DNA of 64,000 nt, from assembly GCA_902616905.1 (NCBI GenBank), contig CACMUP010000005.1:1-64000 (forward strand), given 5' to 3'. Every line of letters begins with the position of its first letter. Position 1 is the stretch's first letter. Shown piece by piece: positions 43,755-50,585 of the stretch. Both the position numbers and the translations under genes were made by a program. Below the pieces are notes generated by a model. That model was not told the origin of the DNA and searched no databases. It saw only the letters and a program-made list of their open reading frames with translations. Source of the stretch: an uncultured Bacteroidota bacterium (GTDB taxonomy: Bacteria; Bacteroidota; Bacteroidia; Flavobacteriales; Flavobacteriaceae).

Positions 43755-44237
43755 TTATAAAATATTTTTTGGTATACCTAATTTCAAAATTCCTTTAGAA
43801 ATATTAATCCAATTAGTTTGCGAAAAAGTTATTTCAGCCCATGCTGAAGTTGGAAGGTGCTCAAAACCTGAATCACTTAAATGGTTTATTGCATCAGTAA
43901 ATGCCGGGTTATGTCCCACACAAATTACATTCGAAAATGAATTCGGAATATCTCTGATGAATTTGATTAGTTTGGATGATTCAAATGTATATAAATCTTC
44001 TTTCAAATGAAGATTACTAAAAGATAAGTCTAATTGATTAATTATTATTGAAGCTGTATGCATAGCTCTATTGGCTGTACTAGAATAAACAATTTCTGTA
44101 TCAAAAAATATTTTTTTGCTTACATATAAAATTTTTTCTGTTCTTCGAATACCTTTTTCAGTCAGTGGTCTATCTCGATCAGGCACATTAAGAGACCAAC
44201 TAGATTTAGCATGCCTAAATAAAATAAGTTTTTTCAT
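43755..44237 (-). CDS. sixA: SixA-type histidine phosphatase
   Basis: A 160-residue histidine-phosphatase-family protein. LILFRHAKSSW (catalytic RHA) opens it, DRPLTEKGIRR and IVYSSTANRAMHTASI follow, and VICVGHNPAFTDAI carries the second catalytic His. SixA removes phosphate from phosphohistidine on relay proteins. Placed directly before the polyphosphate genes with a 4-base gap, it may act in phosphate or stress signalling, but its substrate here is not known. Confidence 0.88.
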   Translation of the reverse strand: MKKLILFRHAKSSWSLNVPDRDRPLTEKGIRRTEKILYVSKKIFFDTEIVYSSTANRAMHTASIIINQLDLSFSNLHLKEDLYTFESSKLIKFIRDIPNSFSNVICVGHNPAFTDAINHLSDSGFEHLPTSAWAEITFSQTNWINISKGILKLGIPKNIL

Positions 44238-44238
44238 G

Positions 44239-44886
44239 TTATGGTGCTAGACGTTCTAAATTCCAAAATCCTGATTTTAATTGGCACCTAACTCTGTCGT
44301 GTAATCTATTAGGTCTACCCTGCCAAAATTCTATACAATTTGGTCTTACCAAATATCCGCCCCAATGAACTGGTCTCTTAATTTCTTCATTTTGGTATTT
44401 AATCTCTAATGCCTCCATTTCTGCTTCCAACAAAGACCTATCTGAAATTACTTTACTTTGGTCAGATACAATTGCACCAATTTTACTACCCAAAGGTCTA
44501 GAATTAAAATAATTATCTGACTCCTCTTTACTTATTTTTTCTGCTTCCCCTTTAATAATTACTTGTCTTTCAAGTGGTGGCCAAAAAAAAGAGAGTCCTA
44601 CTTTTGAATGATGTTCTATAGATATTCCTTTTTCACTCAAATAATTTGTAAAAAAAACGAAACCATCTGATTTAAGAATCTTTAAAAGAACTAATCTAGC
44701 TTTTGGATAATCATCCAATCCTAAAGTAGTTAATGACATAGCATTAGCTTCTTCAATATCAGAACAAGCATCTGCTTCAGCGAACCACTTTTTGAAAAAT
44801 TCAATTGGATCACCATTTAGATCCTCTATTTCTAGGGTGCTTTTTTCGTATGATTTTCTCAAATGTCCTAAATCTTTATTATGCAT
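44239..44886 (-). CDS. pdxH: Pyridoxamine 5'-phosphate oxidase
   Basis: A 215-residue FMN enzyme forming pyridoxal phosphate (vitamin B6). Motifs: FFKKWFAEA, DDYPKARLVLLK, FFTNYLSEKG, FFWPPLERQVIIKGEAEKI, YFNSRPLGSKIGAIVSDQS, and the signature C-terminus FWQGRPNRLHDRVR followed by WNLERLAP. The gene ends 1 base before sixA starts and begins 26 bases after the RNase Z stop. Confidence 0.95.
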   Translation of the reverse strand: MHNKDLGHLRKSYEKSTLEIEDLNGDPIEFFKKWFAEADACSDIEEANAMSLTTLGLDDYPKARLVLLKILKSDGFVFFTNYLSEKGISIEHHSKVGLSFFWPPLERQVIIKGEAEKISKEESDNYFNSRPLGSKIGAIVSDQSKVISDRSLLEAEMEALEIKYQNEEIKRPVHWGGYLVRPNCIEFWQGRPNRLHDRVRCQLKSGFWNLERLAP

Positions 44887-44912
44887 TTTATTAGTAATTT
44901 ACAATCGATTAT

Positions 44913-45818
44913 TTAAATTAAAAAAGTTTTAAAGTCTTCTGATAAATCTACTTCCTTAAATATGCTTGATGCTTCTTTAAAAAAAAGATTTTTATCACTA
45001 TATCTACTAGAATAGTGTCCTAAAATTAACTTTTTAACCTTAGCTTTTTGTGCAATTTTTGCAGCCTGTGTTGCTGTACTGTGTTTTGTTTTTTCTGCTA
45101 AATCAATGTCTTTTTCTAAAAATGTTGATTCATGGTACAATAAGTCAATATTTTTGATAAGTGGTATTAAATTTAGATTATATGAGGTATCACTGCAATA
45201 TGCATATTTTTTTGGCTTTTCAGGATCAAAAGTTAATTCATTGTTTTTGATTTTAGTTCCATTTTCTAATTTTATTGGGAATCCCTTTTTAAGCTGATCA
45301 AAATGGAATGGTTTCAAATCTAATTCTTTAATTGCTGTTGGATTTATTTTACGAGATGAGCTTATTGATGTGAAAAGAAAACCATTAGTGTAAACACGAT
45401 GATCTAAAGGTAATGTTTGAACTAAAATATTATCTTTTTCATATATAGTTTGGCTATCATTAGAGGTTAATTCATGAAAATTAAGGGTATAATTTGTCCA
45501 AGAATTAGCTAGTTTAAGTTGTAATGTTATAATTTCCTTTATTCCTTTAGGTCCGTATATATTTAATGGTTTTGCTCTACCTGTAAGACGGAAAGTGCTT
45601 ATTAATCCTATTAATCCATAAAAATGATCTCCATGTAAATGTGATATAAAAATGTCATTTAGCCTATTAAACTTAATTTTAGCCTTTCTTAATTGCATTT
45701 GTGTTCCTTCACCACAATCAATTAGAAATACACTGCCATTTATTTCAAGAAGCTGAGAAGAGGTATGTTTATCCTTTCTTGGTGTAGCAGAATAACATCC
45801 TAATATTGTGATTTTCAT
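44913..45818 (-). CDS. rnz: Ribonuclease Z
   Basis: A 301-residue metallo-beta-lactamase-fold nuclease that trims tRNA 3' ends. The zinc-binding ISHLHGDHFYGLIG (HxHxDH) is near residue 60, YCSDTSYN carries a further ligand, HESTF and HSTATQAAKIA lie in the last third, and LILGHYSSRY near the end. The exosite-like hairpin lies around 150-175. tRNA genes here lack an encoded CCA, so this enzyme is needed for their maturation. It starts 2 bases after the unknown 103-residue gene. Confidence 0.95.
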   Translation of the reverse strand: MKITILGCYSATPRKDKHTSSQLLEINGSVFLIDCGEGTQMQLRKAKIKFNRLNDIFISHLHGDHFYGLIGLISTFRLTGRAKPLNIYGPKGIKEIITLQLKLANSWTNYTLNFHELTSNDSQTIYEKDNILVQTLPLDHRVYTNGFLFTSISSSRKINPTAIKELDLKPFHFDQLKKGFPIKLENGTKIKNNELTFDPEKPKKYAYCSDTSYNLNLIPLIKNIDLLYHESTFLEKDIDLAEKTKHSTATQAAKIAQKAKVKKLILGHYSSRYSDKNLFFKEASSIFKEVDLSEDFKTFLI

Positions 45819-45820
45819 AT

Positions 45821-46132
45821 CTAATCTCTTATTTCACGTTGTATTTTTTCAAAGTATATAAAATCAAAAGCTTCAATTTTCGATGGAACAATATTCCATT
45901 CTTTATTAAATTTTAAATTATAATCAGGAGAAATTACAATTACAAAACACTTTTGCACATTTTTTTGATGGACAAATAATTTTTTTATAAATTTTTTTCT
46001 TGGCATTACTTTACTACAGTCAATAATAAAATCAATTCTAGTTTTAAATAAATATTCAGTAAATTCTTTTTGATTCTCAGAAATATCACCATAATCCGTG
46101 TAACCGATTCCTTGTTTATTAATATTTATCAT
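45821..46132 (-). CDS. Small protein of unknown function between pyrB and rnz
   Basis: A 103-residue protein, unrecognised. It has mixed alpha/beta character with alternating hydrophobic strands (RIDFIIDCS, KCFVIVIS, WNIVPSKIEAFDFIYFE), no signal peptide and no membrane segment. The FIIDCSKV and FVIVIS strands with a basic helix between them would suit a small STAS- or Rossmann-like fold, but this is only an impression. Its ATG overlaps the pyrB stop by one base and rnz starts 2 bases after it, so it is firmly part of the operon and probably a real gene. Confidence 0.75.
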   Translation of the reverse strand: MININKQGIGYTDYGDISENQKEFTEYLFKTRIDFIIDCSKVMPRKKFIKKLFVHQKNVQKCFVIVISPDYNLKFNKEWNIVPSKIEAFDFIYFEKIQREIRD

Positions 46133-47067
46133 TAGGCCGATATATTTATTTGGGATCCTAGTAAAAATATTATCGCCATTCTTATCGCTACACCATTTTC
46201 TACTTGGTCTAAGATAATAGTATTGTCTGAATCGGCAACTTCACTTGAAATTTCTACTCCCCTATTAATTGGACCAGGATGTAATATGATAATTTTTTTT
46301 CTGAGTTTTTCTATGCACTCTTTATTAATTCCAAAATTTTGATTGTATTCTCTACTAGAGGGAAAATAATTAATATCCATTCTCTCATTTTGCACTCTGA
46401 GGACATTTACAGCATCGCACCAATTTAAAACATACATTAAGTCGTCAGAGATTGTAACCCCCAGAGAGTCAACATGTTTTGGAAGTAAAGACTTTGGGGC
46501 ACAAAGTTTAACATTTGCACCTAACATTTTTAGAGCATAGATATTTGAAAGAGCAACACGAGAATGTAAGATATCTCCTAAAATTGCAATTTTCTTTCCT
46601 CTTAAATCTCCAATTTTTTCTATTAATGAATAAGCATCTAATAGTGCTTGAGAGGGATGTTCATGAGTGCCATCGCCAGCATTTATTATGCAAGAATTTA
46701 CTTCATTCGCTAAAAAATGTGCTGCACCAGGGTAAGGATGACGTATCACTATCATGTCTACTTTCATCGCTAAAACATTTTTTACTGTGTCCGTCAGAGT
46801 TTCACCTTTTGAAATAGAGGAGTGCCCAACAGATATATTTAATACATCAGCTGATAAACGTTTCTCCGCTAATTCAAATGATAGTTTTGTTCTCGTACTG
46901 TTTTCAAAAAATAAATTAGCAATAGTTATATCTCGAAGGCTTGGAACCTTTTTTATTGGCCTATTAATTATTTCTTTAAATTGTGATGCAGTTTCAAAGA
47001 TTAGTTCTAAATCTTTAATTTGAAGGTATTTTATTCCCAAAAGATGCGGAACTGTTAATTTTTTCAT
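46132..47067 (-). CDS. pyrB: Aspartate carbamoyltransferase catalytic subunit
   Basis: A 311-residue enzyme for the committed step of pyrimidine synthesis. The carbamoyl-phosphate loop is FENSTRTKLSFELAEKRL (near 55), IRHPYPGAA follows, then DGTHEHPSQALLDAYSL (near 137), KIAILGDILHSRVALSN and HPGPINRGVEI. It is the standard catalytic chain. No pyrI regulatory gene follows, so allosteric control is probably absent. Its ATG overlaps the pyrR stop as ATGA. Confidence 0.96.
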   Translation of the reverse strand: MKKLTVPHLLGIKYLQIKDLELIFETASQFKEIINRPIKKVPSLRDITIANLFFENSTRTKLSFELAEKRLSADVLNISVGHSSISKGETLTDTVKNVLAMKVDMIVIRHPYPGAAHFLANEVNSCIINAGDGTHEHPSQALLDAYSLIEKIGDLRGKKIAILGDILHSRVALSNIYALKMLGANVKLCAPKSLLPKHVDSLGVTISDDLMYVLNWCDAVNVLRVQNERMDINYFPSSREYNQNFGINKECIEKLRKKIIILHPGPINRGVEISSEVADSDNTIILDQVENGVAIRMAIIFLLGSQINISA

Positions 47068-47606
47068 TTACCTTTTTTTTCTAAGTAAACTATACATTCT
47101 GTTGAATTTTTAGACCAAACTACTCTAACTCTATCTCCTTGTAATGCATCGATTTGTGCTCCTAAATAATCAGGCTGAATTGGTAAATGACGACTAAACC
47201 TTCTATCAACTAATACTAAAAGTTCAATTGATTCTGGTCTACCATACGAATCAATAGCAGTTAGTGCAGATCGAATACTCCTTCCAGTGTATAAGACATC
47301 ATCAATAAATACTACCTTTTTACCCTCAACTATTACATTCATTTCAGTTGATTTAGCATTTAATGGTTTTTTCTTCCTCCTAAAATCATCACGAAAGAAA
47401 GTAACATCTAGTTTTCCATATTTAATTTCCCTAATATCTTCCTCTTCTAATAGGTAAATTATCTGGTCAAGAAGTAAAACACCCCTTGGTTGGACACCTA
47501 CAAGTACGCTATTTGAAAAATCTCCGTGCGTTTCTATTAATTGATGGCAAAGTCTCTTTAATATAGTATTGACTTTTTTTTTATTTAGAAGTATTTTGGG
47601 CTTCAC
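47064..47606 (-). CDS. pyrR: PyrR bifunctional pyrimidine regulator / uracil phosphoribosyltransferase
   Basis: A 180-residue phosphoribosyltransferase-fold protein. GVQPRGVLLLDQI and the PRPP-binding VVFIDDVLYTGRSIRSAL (near 90) are diagnostic. In Firmicutes PyrR binds pyr mRNA and causes attenuation; no such attenuator hairpin is visible in the short leader here, so it may act mainly as an enzyme. The start is GTG at 47606 (MKPKILLNKKK). It heads the eight-gene run ending with ppx. Confidence 0.93.
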   Translation of the reverse strand: MKPKILLNKKKVNTILKRLCHQLIETHGDFSNSVLVGVQPRGVLLLDQIIYLLEEEDIREIKYGKLDVTFFRDDFRRKKKPLNAKSTEMNVIVEGKKVVFIDDVLYTGRSIRSALTAIDSYGRPESIELLVLVDRRFSRHLPIQPDYLGAQIDALQGDRVRVVWSKNSTECIVYLEKKGK

Positions 47607-47625
47607 AACAATAATAAAATTAACA

Positions 47626-47633
47626 CAAAAGTA
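47626..47633 (-). promoter_or_regulatory. -7 promoter element of the pyrR-ppx operon
   Basis: Minus strand TACTTTTG matches TAnnTTTG exactly; predicted start near 47621, leaving a leader of about 15 bases before the GTG. It overlaps no attenuator. A standard -33 TTG is not evident. Confidence 0.5.
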
Positions 47634-47650
47634 TTGTTTTCTTAAGTATA

Positions 47651-47680
47651 AAAAAAACCCTCTTATAAAGAGGGTTTTTT
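47651..47680 (-). terminator. Terminator of rpsA
   Basis: AACCCTCTT (47656-47664) pairs with AAGAGGGTT (47668-47676) with a three-base loop. It has A runs on one side and T runs on the other, so it can end transcription in either direction. It lies 29 bases past the rpsA stop. Confidence 0.9.
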
Positions 47681-47704
47681 AAATAATTCATATATAACAT
47701 TTCT

Positions 47705-49720
47705 CTACTTCTCATCTCGCATTTTATCCTTTAGATTAGCTAAGGCATCTAAATCACCTAAGGTTGTTTTATCTGAGTTTGTAGTTTCTAATTTGTTTTT
47801 AGCACGTTTTATATTTTTTATTTCTTGTTCCTTGAAAGTAACAGAGTGAGAAGCGACTACTCTCTTAAATTCTTTATTAAATTCAATGATTTTGAATGTA
47901 GCTTCTTCTCCTTTTACCAGTTTACTTCCATCCTCTTTTTCCATATGGCGCAAAGGAACAAAAGCAGTAATATCTTCATTAAAACGAATTGTTCCCCCTT
48001 TGTCAACAATTTCATTAAGAATAGATTTGTGCTCAGTATTTACTGCAAAATCATTTTCATATTTATCCCAAGGATTGTCCATCGTATGTTTATGTCCAAG
48101 ACTTAATTTACGACCCTCAACATCTAACTCTAAAACAATAACATCAATATTGTCACCTAAAGTTAGAACTTCGGAAGGATGCTTAACTTTTTTTGTCCAT
48201 GAAAGATCAGAAATATAGACCAGCCCATCAATACCCTCCTCCAATTCTATGAAAACTCCGAAATTAGTAAAATTTCTAACTAAACCATTATGTTTTGATC
48301 CAATAGGATATTTTGACGTTATGTCTGTCCAAGGGTCAGGTGTTATTTGTTTTATACCCAATGACATTTTTCTTGACTCCCTATCTAGTGTGAGAACAAC
48401 AGCTTCAACTTCATCCCCTAGGTTAACAAAGTCTTGAGCTGAACGCAAATGAGTAGACCAGGACATTTCGGAAACATGAACAAGCCCTTCTACACCCTCT
48501 TCAATTTCAATGAAGGCTCCATAGTCTGCAATTACAACTACTTTCCCTTTAACTTTATCACCTTCTTTAAGGTCATCTGAAATTTTATCCCAGGGGTGAG
48601 CACTTAACTGCTTCAATCCAAGTTGTATTCTTGATTTATTATCGTCAAAATCAAGTATAACAACATTCAATTTTTGGTCTAGTTCAAGTATTTCACTGGG
48701 ATGGTTAATACGACTCCATGAAAGGTCTGTGATGTGAATAAGACCATCTACTCCACCGAGATCAATAAAAACACCATACGAGGTGATATTCTTAACTACA
48801 CCTTCAAGAACTTGACCTTTCTCTAATAAGCCAATAATTTCTTTCTTTTGTTCTTCAATATCTGCTTCAATTAAAGCTTTGTGTGAAACAACAACATTTT
48901 TAAATTCATGATTAATTTTAACAACCTTGAATTCCATTGTTTTATTTACATATTGATCATAATCTCGAATTGGTTTCACATCAATTTGGGATCCTGGCAG
49001 AAAAGCTTCAATCCCAAAAACATCTACAATCATTCCACCTTTAGTTCTACATTTGACAAACCCGCTAACAATTTCAGAATTATCATGTGCATTGTTAACT
49101 CTATCCCATGCCTTAATTATTCTCGCTTTCCTGTGTGAAAGAACAAGTTGTCCCGTTCGATCCTCTCTTGTATCAACTATTACTTCAACTTTATCTCCAA
49201 CTTTCAGATCTGGGTTATATCGGAATTCATTTAATGAGATAACACCCTCTGATTTAGCATTTATATCTATTATTGCCTCTCTATCGGTCATGTATACAAC
49301 TGTTCCTTGTATTACATCCTCGTCAGATGTATCTACAAAGTTTTCCTTTACAAGTTTTTCAAATTCGATTAATTGTTTTTCATCAATTACATCTATGCCT
49401 TCTTCGTAATTATGCCAATTGAAATTATCAAGGAAAGAAATCTCTTCATTTTGAGAGGAATCAACTGATTTTGATTTTAAAGTTGTTTTGTTAACAGTTT
49501 CCTTTTTAGTAATGGTTTTCGATGTTGTTTTCTTTACAATTTTTGTATTCGCTTTTACTATTGGGTTTGTTCCTTTAATTGTATCTTTTTTTACATTTAC
49601 TTTAGGAGATAATTTTTTTTTGATTTCTTTTTTCTCTGCAGCTCTTTGATTAGAATTATTTGGCTTAGTTTTAGCTTTTTTTTTAGCTACAACATCTTTT
49701 TCAGCAGTCTTTTTTGCCAT
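47705..49720 (-). CDS. rpsA: 30S ribosomal protein S1 with lysine-rich N-terminal extension
   Basis: A 671-residue protein S1. About six S1 RNA-binding domains follow a flavobacterial-type start motif, FNWHNYEEGIDVIDEKQL (near 99). Typical repeat text is GVFIDLGGVDGLIHITDLSW, GAFIEIEEGVEGLVHVSEMS and GVFIELEEGIDGLVYISDLS. Before that lie about 85 residues with 27 lysines plus many Thr, Ala and Ser (for example AKKKAKTKPNN, IVKKTTSKTITKK), likely disordered, and absent from the S1 sequences I recall. S1 matters for mRNA recruitment in this phylum, where Shine-Dalgarno sites are rare. A strong promoter with a hairpin leader precedes it. Confidence 0.95.
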   Translation of the reverse strand: MAKKTAEKDVVAKKKAKTKPNNSNQRAAEKKEIKKKLSPKVNVKKDTIKGTNPIVKANTKIVKKTTSKTITKKETVNKTTLKSKSVDSSQNEEISFLDNFNWHNYEEGIDVIDEKQLIEFEKLVKENFVDTSDEDVIQGTVVYMTDREAIIDINAKSEGVISLNEFRYNPDLKVGDKVEVIVDTREDRTGQLVLSHRKARIIKAWDRVNNAHDNSEIVSGFVKCRTKGGMIVDVFGIEAFLPGSQIDVKPIRDYDQYVNKTMEFKVVKINHEFKNVVVSHKALIEADIEEQKKEIIGLLEKGQVLEGVVKNITSYGVFIDLGGVDGLIHITDLSWSRINHPSEILELDQKLNVVILDFDDNKSRIQLGLKQLSAHPWDKISDDLKEGDKVKGKVVVIADYGAFIEIEEGVEGLVHVSEMSWSTHLRSAQDFVNLGDEVEAVVLTLDRESRKMSLGIKQITPDPWTDITSKYPIGSKHNGLVRNFTNFGVFIELEEGIDGLVYISDLSWTKKVKHPSEVLTLGDNIDVIVLELDVEGRKLSLGHKHTMDNPWDKYENDFAVNTEHKSILNEIVDKGGTIRFNEDITAFVPLRHMEKEDGSKLVKGEEATFKIIEFNKEFKRVVASHSVTFKEQEIKNIKRAKNKLETTNSDKTTLGDLDALANLKDKMRDEK

Positions 49721-49799
49721 TATTGATAGGATAGATTTGTATTCTGTTTCATGGAAAACTCTAACTAAATTGACAGAAGTGATTAATTTTAATTAAACT

Positions 49800-49828
49800 G
49801 CTTTTAGTTTTCCTAAATAGTTAAAAGC
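49800..49828 (-). promoter_or_regulatory. Stem-loop at the 5' end of the rpsA leader
   Basis: GCTTTTA (49800-49806) and TAAAAGC (49822-49828) are perfect inverted arms with a 15-base loop. The arm at 49822-49828 coincides with the predicted transcript start (near 49827), so the mRNA would begin with this hairpin. It is a candidate site for control of S1 by itself or for mRNA stability. Confidence 0.4.
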
Positions 49829-49831
49829 CAG

Positions 49832-49861
49832 CAAATATAATAGTAAAACTTTCATTTACAA
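49832..49861 (-). promoter_or_regulatory. Promoter of rpsA
   Basis: On the minus strand TTG (plus 49859-49861), 19-base spacer, TATATTTG (plus 49832-49839): a full Bacteroidota promoter. Predicted leader is about 107 bases, the longest I could infer for a protein gene in this window. Confidence 0.75.
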
Positions 49862-49890
49862 GCTAAAATTTTAAATTTTTAATACAATAA

Positions 49891-50571
49891 TTAATTTATT
49901 TTTTTTGTGATGTGCCCCCACAGTTTATTAAAAACTTCGTTTTCTGTAAGATCACTTACATCTATCTCGATGGCATCAGGTGATTTTTTTAGTGGATTAA
50001 ATGGTCTATTGGTATCGATTCGATCTCTTTCAATAATATTTTCAAACACTTTATGATATGTTTCTAAATTTCCTTTTCTTCTCTGTTCAAGGTGTCTTCG
50101 TTTCGCTCTTACTTCTTGTTTTGCATTAAAAAAAAATTTGCATTCAGCATTTGGGAATACAACTGTTCCAATATCACGTCCATCCATAACCAAACCCTTA
50201 TTTTTTCCGTAATCTCTTTGTTTAGTTAGAAGAAAATTTCTTACCTCCGGAATCGTTGATAATTTGCTGACATTAGAATTAACAATTGACATTCTAATCT
50301 CATTTTCTACTTGTTCCCCGTTCAAATAAATTTTCTGAACGTTCTTGTTTTTTTTGAATTCAATATTAATATCGACAAGCGAATTTATTAAAGTATTGAT
50401 TCTTGACTCATTTAAAATGTTTTTCCTAATAGCGTAAAGGGTTACTGCACGATACATAGCTCCGGAGTCAATATATGTATAATCCAACTTTTTAGCTATA
50501 TTTTTAGCTTGTGTACTTTTTCCTGTTGAAGCATAACCATCAATAGTTATAATTATTTTTGGCTTTTTCAA
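49891..50571 (-). CDS. cmk: Cytidylate kinase
   Basis: A 226-residue kinase making CDP and dCDP. P-loop IDGYASTGKSTQAKNIAKKL (near 10), then YIDSGAMYRAVTLYA, MDGRDIGTVVFPNAECKFFF and the lid segment KRRHLEQRRKGN with ERDRIDTNRPFNPLKK. The gene starts 14 bases after the lon stop on the same strand, so it is co-transcribed with lon. rpsA lies downstream with its own promoter; the cmk-rpsA order is common in bacteria. Confidence 0.95.
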   Translation of the reverse strand: MKKPKIIITIDGYASTGKSTQAKNIAKKLDYTYIDSGAMYRAVTLYAIRKNILNESRINTLINSLVDINIEFKKNKNVQKIYLNGEQVENEIRMSIVNSNVSKLSTIPEVRNFLLTKQRDYGKNKGLVMDGRDIGTVVFPNAECKFFFNAKQEVRAKRRHLEQRRKGNLETYHKVFENIIERDRIDTNRPFNPLKKSPDAIEIDVSDLTENEVFNKLWGHITKKIN

Positions 50572-50585
50572 AAAATAAATTTTAG

